A stretch of DNA of 64,000 nucleotides from Aureimonas ureilytica (GTDB taxonomy: Bacteria; Pseudomonadota; Alphaproteobacteria; Rhizobiales; Rhizobiaceae): the NCBI RefSeq assembly GCF_001475935.1, contig NZ_LDQA01000019.1, positions 62,001 through 126,000 of the forward strand, given 5' to 3'. Positions 7,966 through 16,076 of the stretch are shown here, one piece after another. Under the pieces are notes generated by a model. That model searched no databases, was not told where the DNA came from, and saw only the letters and a list, made by a program, of their open reading frames with translations. Made by a program: the position numbers and the translations under genes. Positions within the stretch are counted from its first letter, which is position 1. The number at the start of each line of letters is the position of its first letter.

Positions 7966-8604
7966 ATGAGCGAACGGGAAACCTTGGCCCAGCAGGCCTA
8001 TCGCGACATCAAGCAACGCATCCTCGAAGGGGCGTTCTCGACCGGGGAGGTTCTCACCGAGCGCACGCTCGCGCTGGCCTCCGGCATCTCGCGCACGCCC
8101 TTGCGTGCGGCGATCTCGCGCCTCGAGAAGGAAAGCGTCATCACCCGCCTGCCGAACGGCGTTCTGATGGTTCAGCCCGTCACGCTGGAACAGCTGCTGG
8201 AGATCGTCCAGGTCCGCCGCATTTTGGAAAGCGCGGCCGCTGCCCGGGCGGCCGGGCGGCCTTTCACGCCGGCGCTGGCGGCCTCGCGCGAGGTGATGCG
8301 GACCTATGCCGAGGGGCGGGACACCGCCTTCGACCAGTTCTGGCTGGACGACGACCGCTTCCACGACGCGGTGGCCGAGGCGGCGGGCCTGACGCTCCTG
8401 CCCGACATGCTGACCGAAATGCGCGCCATCGCGCGCCGCTGCACCATCACGCGCACCCACGATCGCTTCGCCGAGCAGGCGCGCGAGCATCTGGCCGTCA
8501 TCGACGCGGTGGAGGCGGGGGACGCGCCGGGCGCGGCGAGCGCGATGGAGCGCCATTTCGACAGCGTCAAGAGCCGCTTCCTCGGGTGGCTCGCACGCGC
8601 CTGA
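7966..8604 (+). CDS. GntR family regulator (FCD subfamily), second copy
   Basis: A 212-residue GntR protein, clearly different from the one at 5918. The winged helix has AYRDIKQRILEGAFSTGEVLTERTLALASGISRTPLRAAI, and the FCD domain has QVRRILESAAAARA, DDRFHDAVAEAAG and EHLAVIDAVEAGD. It starts 10 bases after the deleted hydantoinase stop and is followed by an M24 gene. Two FCD regulators in one operon suggest two responding compounds, or duplication after merging of two modules. Either could bind the GTATAC sites. Confidence 0.9.
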   Translation: MSERETLAQQAYRDIKQRILEGAFSTGEVLTERTLALASGISRTPLRAAISRLEKESVITRLPNGVLMVQPVTLEQLLEIVQVRRILESAAAARAAGRPFTPALAASREVMRTYAEGRDTAFDQFWLDDDRFHDAVAEAAGLTLLPDMLTEMRAIARRCTITRTHDRFAEQAREHLAVIDAVEAGDAPGAASAMERHFDSVKSRFLGWLARA

Positions 8605-8627
8605 CACCCGATCTATCAGAGAGAACC

Positions 8628-9794
8628 ATGCACGAATTTGCCCATATGCAGGGCTCGGAGGCGGCCTTTCGCCAAGCGGAGTTCGCCGAGCGCCAGACGC
8701 GAGCCGGACGGGCCGTGCGCGAGGCCGGCTTCGAGGCGCTGATCGTCACTAGCCCCGAGACGATCTACTGGCTGACCGGACGCCAGACCGCCGGCTATTT
8801 CGCCTTTCAGGCGCTGATCCTCCCGACCGATGGCGCGCCGCATCTTCTGGTGCGCCGCCTCGAAAAGCCGGGGGCCGTCGCCAACACATGGCTCGCCGAC
8901 ATCGCCGCGTATGAGGACGGCGAAGACCCGGCCGAGGCGCTGGCAAGGCTCCTCGGCGCGCTCGGCATCGCGTGTCCCGCGATGGAGCTGGGCGGCTGGT
9001 TCGTCTCGCCGCTGCTGGCCGCCCGGATCGCGGCGAGTCTGAAGCTCGAAGCGCTGCCGGACGGCTCGACCCTGCTGCCGCCGCTGCGCGCGGTGAAGTC
9101 ACCCGCCGAGATCGACGCGATCCGCCGCGCGGCGACCTATGCCGAAGCCGGAATGCGGGCGGGCCTGGAAGCCTGCCGCGCCGGCAGCGACGAAAACGCG
9201 GTCGCCGCCGCCATGCTGGGCGAGGCGACGCGCGCCGGCTCGGAGGCGATGGCCATGGAGCCGCTCGTCTCCTCCGGCCCTCGCAGCGGCTTGCCGCACA
9301 TGACCTGGCGGCGGCGACAACTGGAGGCGGGAGACCCGATCTTCCTGGAACTGGCGGGAAGCCACGCCCGCTACCACGCCGCCCTGATGCGCTCGGCCTG
9401 GATCGGCCCGCCGCCGGCCGAGGCACGCCGCATGATGGATTGCGCGCTGCGCGCGCTGGATGCCGCGCTGGACGCGATCCGCCCCGGCGCGCCCTGTTCC
9501 GCCCCGCACGAGGCAGCCCAACGCGTGATCGACGCGGATGGCTACACGGCCGCCTTCCGCAAGCGCATCGGCTATTCCATGGGCATCGCCTTCGCGCCCG
9601 ATTGGGGGGAAGGCGCTCTTCTCAGCCTGTTTTCCGGCGTTGACCGCCCGATCGAGCCCGGCATGGTGTTCCACCTGCCCGCCACCTTGCGCAGCTACGG
9701 CGTCTGGACCGTCGGCGCCTCCGAGACGGTGGTGGTGACGCCGACGGGCGCCGAGCCCCTTTCGTCCCTGCCGCGCGCCTGCGCAATCCTTTGA
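8628..9794 (+). CDS. M24 (pita-bread) family hydrolase, ectoine hydrolase/creatinase-like
   Basis: A 388-residue protein with a creatinase-type N-terminal domain (EALIVTSPETIYWLTGRQTAGYFAFQ) and a C-terminal pita-bread domain. The C-terminal pattern FLELAGSHARYHAALMRS ... RIGYSMGIAFAPDWGEGALLSL ... MVFHLPATLRSYG resembles DoeA/EutD ectoine hydrolases. These lack several of the five metal ligands of true aminopeptidase P. Hydrolysis of a C-N bond in a small cyclic or N-substituted compound is therefore more likely than dipeptide cleavage. No other ectoine-degradation gene is adjacent. The ATG at 8628 follows AGAGAGAACC. Confidence 0.82.
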   Translation: MHEFAHMQGSEAAFRQAEFAERQTRAGRAVREAGFEALIVTSPETIYWLTGRQTAGYFAFQALILPTDGAPHLLVRRLEKPGAVANTWLADIAAYEDGEDPAEALARLLGALGIACPAMELGGWFVSPLLAARIAASLKLEALPDGSTLLPPLRAVKSPAEIDAIRRAATYAEAGMRAGLEACRAGSDENAVAAAMLGEATRAGSEAMAMEPLVSSGPRSGLPHMTWRRRQLEAGDPIFLELAGSHARYHAALMRSAWIGPPPAEARRMMDCALRALDAALDAIRPGAPCSAPHEAAQRVIDADGYTAAFRKRIGYSMGIAFAPDWGEGALLSLFSGVDRPIEPGMVFHLPATLRSYGVWTVGASETVVVTPTGAEPLSSLPRACAIL

Positions 9795-9829
9795 ACCCTC
9801 GTTCTCACCCAACCCAGGAGCCAATCCGT

Positions 9830-10243
9830 ATGCGGTCTCTCTTCCACCTCGCCTATCACGTCACCGACCTCGACGAGGCCCGCCGGTTCTACGGCGGCGT
9901 CCTCGGCTGCGCGGAAGGCCGATCGACCGACACTTGGGTCGATTTCGACTTCTTCGGCCATCAGATTTCGCTCCATCTCGGCAAGCCCTTCGAGGTGACG
10001 CGCACCGGTCGGGTCGGCGACCATATGGTGATGATGCCGCATCTGGGCGTCGTCCTGCCGCTGGAGGACTGGCTGGCGCTCAGCCGGCGGATCGAGGAAG
10101 CGGGCGTCGCCTTCGACATTCCGCCCGTGGTGCGTTTCGCCGGCGAGCCGGGCGAGCAGCGCACGATGTTCTTCTTCGACCCGAGCGGCAACCCGATCGA
10201 GGTCAAGGGCTTCAAGGATTTCGAGGGCGTCTTCGCCCACTGA
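9830..10243 (+). CDS. VOC family protein (glyoxalase/dioxygenase superfamily)
   Basis: A 137-residue single-module vicinal oxygen chelate protein: FHLAYHVTDLDEARRFYGGVLGC at the N-terminus with a metal-ligand His, FGHQISLHL in the middle, and FFFDPSGNPIEVKGFKDF at the C-terminus with the usual Glu ligand. A TTG at 9791 opens the frame earlier, but the ATG at 9830 follows CAGGAG with good spacing. It is the last gene of the pxpB operon and is followed by a hairpin. The reaction is not predictable: isomerase, lyase and resistance roles all occur in this superfamily. Confidence 0.88.
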   Translation: MRSLFHLAYHVTDLDEARRFYGGVLGCAEGRSTDTWVDFDFFGHQISLHLGKPFEVTRTGRVGDHMVMMPHLGVVLPLEDWLALSRRIEEAGVAFDIPPVVRFAGEPGEQRTMFFFDPSGNPIEVKGFKDFEGVFAH

Positions 10244-10253
10244 TGAAGGAAAC

Positions 10254-10280
10254 GGGGCGGACGCCGCGGACCGCCCCTTT
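10254..10280 (+). terminator. Probable terminator of the pxpB operon
   Basis: GGGGCGG at 10254-10260 pairs with CCGCCCC at 10271-10277, followed directly by TTT. It sits 10 bases after the VOC stop, between convergent genes. The T-run is short. Confidence 0.5.
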
Positions 10281-10305
10281 CGTCTCGGCGCTTGTCAGGC
10301 GCTCC

Positions 10306-10338
10306 GAGAGCCCGTCCGAAAACTCCGCCGGGTCGGTT
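10306..10338. repeat. Partial copy of the ~165-bp palindromic repeat
   Basis: GAGAGCCCGTCCGAAAACT and the following CCGCCGGGTCGG match the end of the longer palindromic element found at 37755, 62444 and 63506. Only about 33 bases are present, next to the stop of the minus-strand M24 gene. Confidence 0.5.
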
Positions 10339-10339
10339 C

Positions 10340-11521
10340 TTACGCCCACCAGTGCGGCGGCGAGCGCGTCAGCAACTCGTTGCCGTCCCGCCCGATGATC
10401 AGAATGTCTTCGTAGAAGGCCGCGCCGACGCCCTCCAGCGACAAGAACGCCTCGATACCGACCACCATGCCCGCATGAGCCATGTCGTCGGCGTCCGACA
10501 TGCTGGTGGAGATGCGCGGCAGCTCGAAGCCGAGGCCGATGCTGTGGCCGAAGAACGGGAAATTCTTCATGATGGCTGAGACCGATCCGCCGAAGGCGGC
10601 GGTCAACCGGTCGCCCTCCGCCGCGACGTCGAGGAACCGGGTGCCCGGCCGGGTCATGTCCGAAAGGCGTTGGACGATATCGGCCGCCGCCTCGATCAGT
10701 CGCCGCTGGTCGGGCGTCGGGCGGCCCCGCACACCGGTGCGGCCGGGGTCCATATAGTAGCCCTGGAAGAAGGCCGCGTGGATCGTGCCGGTCACCATGT
10801 CGCCGGGCTGCGGCGTGTCGGCGCTGTAACCGGTCAGCGGAAACCGCTGGTCGAAGCCGAGCGTGGCCCCGTGATTGCAGCCGATCATCTGGAGCCGGCC
10901 GCCGCGCCGCACCACCTCGCGCGCTGCCTCGCCCGCCGCTTCCTCTTCGGACAGGCCGGAGATCAGCCCCTCCATCAGTCGGTTCAGCCCAACCGTCGCC
11001 CCCTCGCCGCCGATACGATAGGCGTCGAGTTCGCGCGCGCTCTTGTAGCGGCGCACCGAACGCACGAGGTCGTCCGTCGGCACCCATTCGATGGCGGGCG
11101 CCTCCTCCAGAAGCTGGCCGTAATATTTCACCGGGATGAAGTGCGTTCCGACCAGCGCCACAGGCCCGCTCACGCCGGCCTCGACGAGCGATTTCGCGAC
11201 GCTGCGGAACGGATGGGTCGAGGCGCGCACGTCGGACACGGAAACGAGGTCGGAGCGCACCTCGGGCTCGTCGATATGCAGCTGCGGCGCATGGCCCTGG
11301 CGCAGGATCACGGCGGCGAAGGAGCGCGCGCTCCAGATCGCCGAGTCCATGCCGCCGCTGATCGCGTAGTGGTTCGACAGATAGAGAACGTCCCCGCAGG
11401 AATCCATCGTACCCCCGCCCCGTCCGAAGACCACGGCGGTTTCCAGCCCACGTCGGCGCATCTCCGACAGAACGCGCTCCCAGCGGGTCTCGTATTCGTC
11501 GATCGGGAAATAGGGGCTCAT
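10340..11521 (-). CDS. M24 family metallopeptidase (Xaa-Pro dipeptidase-like)
   Basis: A 393-residue protein with a creatinase-like N-terminal domain ([15 protein letters not shown]) and a C-terminal M24 domain. The domain shows [35 protein letters not shown] (His ligand region), [14 protein letters not shown] and [13 protein letters not shown] (Glu ligand regions). More metal-ligand positions look preserved than in the M24 gene at 8628, so this may be a true metal-dependent hydrolase. Two ATGs are possible. The one at 11521 is preferred because GGAG lies 9 bases before it; 11536 would add five residues. It is divergent from the amino-acid importer at 11979 across a promoter with two GTATAC palindromes. 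Confidence 0.85.
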   Translation of the reverse strand: MSPYFPIDEYETRWERVLSEMRRRGLETAVVFGRGGGTMDSCGDVLYLSNHYAISGGMDSAIWSARSFAAVILRQGHAPQLHIDEPEVRSDLVSVSDVRASTHPFRSVAKSLVEAGVSGPVALVGTHFIPVKYYGQLLEEAPAIEWVPTDDLVRSVRRYKSARELDAYRIGGEGATVGLNRLMEGLISGLSEEEAAGEAAREVVRRGGRLQMIGCNHGATLGFDQRFPLTGYSADTPQPGDMVTGTIHAAFFQGYYMDPGRTGVRGRPTPDQRRLIEAAADIVQRLSDMTRPGTRFLDVAAEGDRLTAAFGGSVSAIMKNFPFFGHSIGLGFELPRISTSMSDADDMAHAGMVVGIEAFLSLEGVGAAFYEDILIIGRDGNELLTRSPPHWWA

Positions 11522-11654
11522 GGGATGCGGCTCCATCGCTCAAGGTTCGCGTGCGCCCAGGGTACGCGGGCAGGCGGGCGGGCACCTGGCATCGGCGCAT
11601 GGGGGCGCGCTGTCGGACGGCCGCGCGGCGCCCTTCGGCCGTAGCGCGGCTCTT

Positions 11655-11668
11655 TTCAGTATACCGAA
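11655..11668. promoter_or_regulatory. Candidate GntR operator, GTATAC-centred (site 1)
   Basis: TTCAGTATACCGAA is an almost perfect palindrome (TTCRGTATACYGAA) centred on GTATAC 11659-11664. It lies in the 457-bp divergent promoter between the M24 gene and the ABC importer, nearer the M24 start. No gene was found in this gap. Confidence 0.55.
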
Positions 11669-11810
11669 GGTATTCTTCCGGTCAACCGGCGGTCGAGCGA
11701 AGTGGGGTCGGAAATCCGATCCGCCCAAACTCTTGGCTCGAAGCGCCCAGGAATTCATCGACCCGCCCAAAAATTCCGCCGTAAATCAATGGTTTTCCTT
11801 GTTGAATTCC

Positions 11811-11824
11811 ATTGGTATACCGAA
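11811..11824. promoter_or_regulatory. Candidate GntR operator, GTATAC-centred (site 2)
   Basis: ATTGGTATACCGAA, with GTATAC at 11815-11820, lies about 150 bp from site 1 and nearer the ABC importer. It matches the pxpA/pxpB promoter site at 13 of 14 positions. Two sites about 15 helical turns apart could allow looping or separate control of the two divergent units. Confidence 0.55.
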
Positions 11825-11978
11825 TAGCGTCTCTCGTGCCGCTTCTCCCCGTTTCGGCCCTCCCCTCTCCCGACCCGAGAGACCGAGTCCCTATGATACG
11901 ACGTCACCCAGACCTTGCGAGCCGCGCCGGCGGACGGACGATCCGGGCGCAGGACGGCGCCGCCCGCCTGGGGCGCCT

Positions 11979-12770
11979 ATGACGGCTCCGATCCTCACCC
12001 TTCGCGATATCCGCAAGAGCTTCGGCGAGAACGAGGTGCTGAAGGGCGTCTCCTTGAGCGTCCAGCCCGGCGAAGTTGTCTCCATCATCGGCGCGAGCGG
12101 ATCGGGCAAAAGTACGTTTCTGCGCTCGATCAACGGGCTGGAGGTTCCCCAATCCGGCTATCTCGACTTCGAAGAGCTTCGCTTCGACTTCGACCCCGAG
12201 TCCCGCTTCTATCCGACGCCGGCGCAGTTCCAGGCGCTGCGCCGGCGGGCGGGCATGGTGTTCCAGAGCTACAATCTCTGGCCGCACAAGAGCGTCCTCG
12301 AAAACGTCGTCTACGCCCCGATCCGCCTTCTGAAAGTTCCGCGCGCGCGGGCGGTGGAGGAAGCGGAGGCGCTTCTGTCGCGCATCGGCCTCTTCGAGAA
12401 GCGCGACAGCTACCCCGCCCGCCTCTCGGGCGGGCAGCAGCAGCGGGTCGCCATCGCCCGCGCGCTGGCCATGAAGCCGCGCCTCATGCTGTTCGACGAG
12501 GTGACCTCCGCGCTCGATCCCGAACTCGTCCACGAGGTGCTCGGGCTGATGGCGTCTCTCGCCGCCGAGGGCATGACCATGCTGCTCGTCACCCACGAGA
12601 TCGCGTTCGCGCGCGACGTCTCCTCGCGCGTCGTCTTCTTCGACAAGGGCGTGATGGCCGAACAGGGGCCGCCCGACATCCTGCGCCACCCGGAAAGCGA
12701 CCGGCTGCGCCAGTTCCTTCACCGCATTCTGCACGACGATCTGCCCCGCGCGGGGCGGCAGGGAGCCTGA
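11979..12770 (+). CDS. Polar amino-acid ABC transporter, ATP-binding protein
   Basis: A 263-residue nucleotide-binding subunit of the GlnQ/HisP class. Walker A is GASGSGKST, the Q-loop region [18 protein letters not shown] is typical of amino-acid importers, the ABC signature is LSGGQQQR, Walker B is [14 protein letters not shown], and the switch histidine is in LLVTHEI. Insert [22 protein letters not shown] between Walker A and Q-loop is longer than in GlnQ. Signature Asp-Glu of Walker B is intact. It forms an operon with the permease at 12776 and binding protein at 13482; import of the amino acid or imino acid used by the pxp/M24 genes is inferred. Confidence 0.92.
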   Translation: MTAPILTLRDIRKSFGENEVLKGVSLSVQPGEVVSIIGASGSGKSTFLRSINGLEVPQSGYLDFEELRFDFDPESRFYPTPAQFQALRRRAGMVFQSYNLWPHKSVLENVVYAPIRLLKVPRARAVEEAEALLSRIGLFEKRDSYPARLSGGQQQRVAIARALAMKPRLMLFDEVTSALDPELVHEVLGLMASLAAEGMTMLLVTHEIAFARDVSSRVVFFDKGVMAEQGPPDILRHPESDRLRQFLHRILHDDLPRAGRQGA

Positions 12771-12775
12771 GCGCG

Positions 12776-13432
12776 ATGGACGCCTTCCTTTCCGACATTC
12801 GCCTTTACGGGCCTGGTTTCGCGCTCGCCGCCTGGACGGTGTTCTGGCTGACCATCCTCACCATCGTTGTGAGCTGGGCCTGCGGGCTGGCGGTGGCGCT
12901 CGCCCAGCGCTCCCGCTTTCCCCTCGTGCGGGGCGCGGCGCGGTTCTACATCTGGTTCATCCGTGGCACGCCGACGCTGATCCAGGTCTTCATCGTCTAT
13001 TTCAGCCTGCCGCCCTTCGGCATCCGCTTGTCCCCGTTCACGGCGGGCGTCCTGGCGCTCGGCATCAACAGCGGCGCCTATGTCGCCGAGATCATACGCG
13101 GCGGCCTCTCGGCCATCCCGCGCGGCCAGATGGAGTCGGCCCTCGCCATGGGCTTCAGTCCGGCCGAGACGATGCGCGGCATCATCCTGCCCCAGGTCTT
13201 CCGTATCATCCTGCCCTCGATCACCAACGAGGCGATCTCGACGCTGAAGAACACCTCACTGCTTTCGACGATCACGGTCATCGAGCTGACGCTCTACGCC
13301 CAGACGCTGATCGCCTCGACCTTCCGCCCCTTCGAATTCTACATCGCAGTCGCGCTGATCTATCTCGCGCTCACCACGATCCTTTCCCAGCTCGCGGCTG
13401 TCCTGGAGCGCCGCTACGCCCTGGCCGCCTGA
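12776..13432 (+). CDS. Polar amino-acid ABC transporter, permease
   Basis: A 218-residue HisMQ-type inner-membrane permease with about five membrane segments. The family motif FIRGTPTLIQVFIVYFSLP and the EAA loop AYVAEIIRGGLSAIPRGQMESALAMG are clear, followed by LPQVFRIILPSITNEAISTLKNTSLLSTI. Only one permease is present, so the channel would be a homodimer. It starts 5 bases after the ATPase stop. Confidence 0.92.
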   Translation: MDAFLSDIRLYGPGFALAAWTVFWLTILTIVVSWACGLAVALAQRSRFPLVRGAARFYIWFIRGTPTLIQVFIVYFSLPPFGIRLSPFTAGVLALGINSGAYVAEIIRGGLSAIPRGQMESALAMGFSPAETMRGIILPQVFRIILPSITNEAISTLKNTSLLSTITVIELTLYAQTLIASTFRPFEFYIAVALIYLALTTILSQLAAVLERRYALAA

Positions 13433-13481
13433 CCGGCCGGACATGAACTCTCCCCGGACCCTCCCCACGAAGGACAGTGCT

Positions 13482-14270
13482 ATGCCGTTGAAGACCATCG
13501 CATTCGCGCTCGCCACGCTCTCCACCCTCGCCTTCGCGGCGCCCGCGCTGGCGGCGGGGCCCGAACTCCTCGTTCCGGGCAAGCTGCAGGCCGCGACCGA
13601 GGGCACCTTCTCGCCCTTCAGCATGCGCGCGCCCGACGGCACGCTGGACGGTCTGGAGATCCGCGTCATGAAGGAGGTCGCCCGCCGCATGGGGGTAGAG
13701 TACGCCCCGGTCCTCATCAAATGGGACTCGCTCCTCATCGGCCTCGAAGCCGACCAGTTCGACGTCATCTCCGCCGCCATGGACATCACCCCCGAGCGGC
13801 AGAAGCGCGTGACCTTCGCGGACGGCTGGCTGGAATCGGGCGGTCGCATTCTCACGCCGAAATCCTCGCCCATCAAGAGCGCCGAAGACCTCAAGGGAAA
13901 GACGGTGGGCGCGCTCGTCTCATCCACCTTCTCCAAGATCGCCGAGGAGAAAGGCGCGAGCGTGAAGGGCTACAAGGCCGACGCCGACGCGATCCAGGAT
14001 CTCGTTAACGGCAATGTCGACGCCGTCATCACGGACTCGATCGCCGGTGCCTGGGCCATCAAGGAAGCCAAGCTGCCGATTGTCATGACCGACGACTATG
14101 TCAGCCGCGTCCAGAAGGGTTTCGCGATCAAGAGGGGCAAGCCGGAACTCACGGCCGCCATCGACAAGGCGCTCGCCGAGATGGTGGCGGATGGCACGTA
14201 TGCCAAGCTGACGAGCGACCTCATCGGCTTCGACCCGGCCCCCAAAGAGCCTATCCGCAGCCAGCCGTGA
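13482..14270 (+). CDS. Polar amino-acid ABC transporter, substrate-binding protein
   Basis: A 262-residue periplasmic solute-binding protein of family 3 (PBPb). A signal peptide of about 23 residues ends near AAPALAAGPE. The mature start LLVPGKLQAATEGTFSPFSM and QFDVISAAMDITPERQKRVTFA are typical amino-acid binding elements. It lacks a lipobox. The ATG at 13482 follows GAAGGACAG; an earlier ATG at 13443 would place 13 unlikely residues before the signal. The nearby 3' sequence is directly followed by a decayed insertion sequence, so the operon may once have been longer. Confidence 0.9.
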   Translation: MPLKTIAFALATLSTLAFAAPALAAGPELLVPGKLQAATEGTFSPFSMRAPDGTLDGLEIRVMKEVARRMGVEYAPVLIKWDSLLIGLEADQFDVISAAMDITPERQKRVTFADGWLESGGRILTPKSSPIKSAEDLKGKTVGALVSSTFSKIAEEKGASVKGYKADADAIQDLVNGNVDAVITDSIAGAWAIKEAKLPIVMTDDYVSRVQKGFAIKRGKPELTAAIDKALAEMVADGTYAKLTSDLIGFDPAPKEPIRSQP

Positions 14271-14950
14271 CGCCGATATTGGATGGAAGGTGGCGGGCAC
14301 GGTTCGTGCCCGAGCACACCGGGCCGAATCCACCCCCGACGGCAGAAGGTGTCACACAGTCCGCTGGTTGTCGATGGAGCGCTTCGAAGGGCATTCGCCT
14401 ATGGGTTTATGGATCACTGCTCCCACAACGGCGCAAGTTCCGCATGCCGGGCGACGAACGCTGCGCGTTTCTCGCCGACGTCATCGACGAGTTCACCCAT
14501 GAGTGCCTCACCATCCGGATCGACGGGAAGCTGAAGTCCACCGACCACCAATGTTCTATCCGACCTCCTGATCCAGCGCGGCGCGCCAGGACATATCCGC
14601 TCCGACAATGGTCCCGAGTTCATTGCCAAGGCAGTCCGCGACTGGGTCACGGCGGTCGGTGCCATGATTGTCTTCACCGAGCCAGGCTTCCCTTGGGGAA
14701 TGACTATTGCAAGAGCGTCATCTCCAAGCTTCGGGACGAACGCCTGAACGGCGAAATCTTCTACAGCCATGCCGAGGCCCGCACCATCAAGAGCTGGTGT
14801 CCGCACGACAAGACTGAGCGTCCACACTCGAGCCTGGGCTATCGTCTACCCGCTCCAGCCGCCGTGCCGGGCCTGGCTGCGCAACCCAAACCCGCTTCGC
14901 AGGCGAACTCAAATGTCGCCGACAAACCATCCATGCTTTTGATCTGAACC
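14271..14950 (+). pseudogene. Degenerate IS3-family transposase (OrfB) remnant
   Basis: Several frames together recover an IS3/IS407-type integrase: WVYGSLLPQRRKFRM then VIDEFTHECLTIRIDGKL in one frame, GHIRSDNGPEFIAKAVRDWV in the next, and SKLRDERLNGEIFYSHAEARTIKSW then TERPHSSLGYRLPAPAAV back in the first. The catalytic DDE segments (DEF, DNGPEF, region before SKLRDE) are split by at least two frameshifts, and OrfA is not recognisable. It is an old, inactive insertion at the edge of the siderophore island. Confidence 0.8.
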
Positions 14951-15038
14951 GGGGCATCTAATAGGGGAGGACCATCGGACGACCAACTTTCTGAGGCGGA
15001 CCAATCTGGCCTGCGAACACGGATTGAAGTCGTCAAAA

Positions 15039-15059
15039 ACATGATTGCGATTGTCATGT
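15039..15059. promoter_or_regulatory. Iron-responsive operator (RirA-type box, TGA-N9-TCA)
   Basis: ACATGA at 15039-15044 and TCATGT at 15054-15059 form a perfect inverted repeat with a 9-base spacer, which gives TGA-N9-TCA. That matches the iron-responsive operator described for RirA in rhizobia. It lies 52 bases before the siderophore-binding protein ATG. Confidence 0.6.
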
Positions 15060-15110
15060 TATGCGGCTAAGGGTCGGGGGTATCGACATCGCGAGAGAAA
15101 GTCGCAGCGT

Positions 15111-16076
15111 ATGTGGAAGTATTCTAAGGTATTATCCGCTTCGATCCTTTTCCTGTCCTTCTACTGTCCTGCATCGGCAGGCGACAAGACTATTCCCATT
15201 ACTGACGATCGCGGCGTGAATGTCGAAGTTCCTTTGGAACCGCACAGCGTTGCCGCCATTTCCTACCTCGCTGTGGATGTGGGGCTGGCCCTGGGTGTCC
15301 CTCCCGACCATTTCGCCGTGACTTACATGACCAAGGGCCGCAATCCGGATTTCCTGCTGGGCCTGACCAAAGAGATGAAATCGCTCGGCCAGCGCGCCAA
15401 GCCCAATCTCGAACTGGTGAGCGAAGCCAAGCCCGATCTGATCGTCGCCATGAAGCGCTACACGATCGGAAACGCGGCCTCCTACGAGCAGATCGCGCCC
15501 TACCTCGCCTATGACATCGAGCGATACGACGAGAGCTTCCGGGAAGTCTCCGACCTCGCCAAGATCTTCGGCCAGCCCGAGCGCGGCGAAGCGCTGAACG
15601 CCTCCTTCAAGCAGCATTTGGCAGATTATCTCGCGAAGGCGCCCAAAGACGTCCATCCCCGCTTCCAGATCATGTGGGCAGGCGACACGCCCTTCTCCTT
15701 CCACACGGAGAACACGGCAGCCTCGATCGTCGCGGCGCTCGGCGGCGACAATATCGTCGGGCCGATGACGCAAGGCGGCCGGTTCGGCATGGAGATGAGC
15801 CTGGAGGCCATGCTGGAGAAGGACCCCGAGGTCATCTTCGTTTACGACAGCGGCCCGGACCGGCCGCAGGAAAACAACCCGATCTGGAGCCAGCTGTCGG
15901 CCGTGAAAAACGGGCGCGTCCACTATGTCGGCGATCAGTGGGTGGAGACGAACGGCCCGATCGCGCGCGAGATCGTTCTGCGCGAGGCCGCGCATTTCCT
16001 TTACCCCGACACGTTCCCCGCCGTGGATGTCCGGGCTGAAGCGGGCAAGATCATCCCCGCCGCCCTGCAGAAATGA
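15111..16076 (+). CDS. Iron-siderophore ABC transporter, substrate-binding protein (FecB/FepB-like)
   Basis: A 321-residue periplasmic binding protein of the helical-backbone class III (TroA/BtuF superfamily). A signal peptide ends near YCPASAGDKT. IPITDDRGVNVEVPLEPHSVAAIS is the standard opening of ferric-siderophore binding proteins; VSEAKPDLIVAMK, FQIMWAGDTPFSFHTENTAASIVAALGGDNIVG and LEKDPEVIFVYDSG follow. The ATG at 15111 is chosen because the signal peptide begins there. It heads the operon with two FecCD permeases and an ATPase, behind an iron-type operator. The ligand is probably a carboxylate or hydroxamate siderophore, or haem is less likely. Confidence 0.9.
   Translation: MWKYSKVLSASILFLSFYCPASAGDKTIPITDDRGVNVEVPLEPHSVAAISYLAVDVGLALGVPPDHFAVTYMTKGRNPDFLLGLTKEMKSLGQRAKPNLELVSEAKPDLIVAMKRYTIGNAASYEQIAPYLAYDIERYDESFREVSDLAKIFGQPERGEALNASFKQHLADYLAKAPKDVHPRFQIMWAGDTPFSFHTENTAASIVAALGGDNIVGPMTQGGRFGMEMSLEAMLEKDPEVIFVYDSGPDRPQENNPIWSQLSAVKNGRVHYVGDQWVETNGPIAREIVLREAAHFLYPDTFPAVDVRAEAGKIIPAALQK

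Noticed and set aside
8628-10243. Ectoine degradation (doe) operon
   Set aside because: Only a DoeA-like M24 protein is present; no DoeB-type deacetylase, DoeC/D or DoeX regulator lies beside it.
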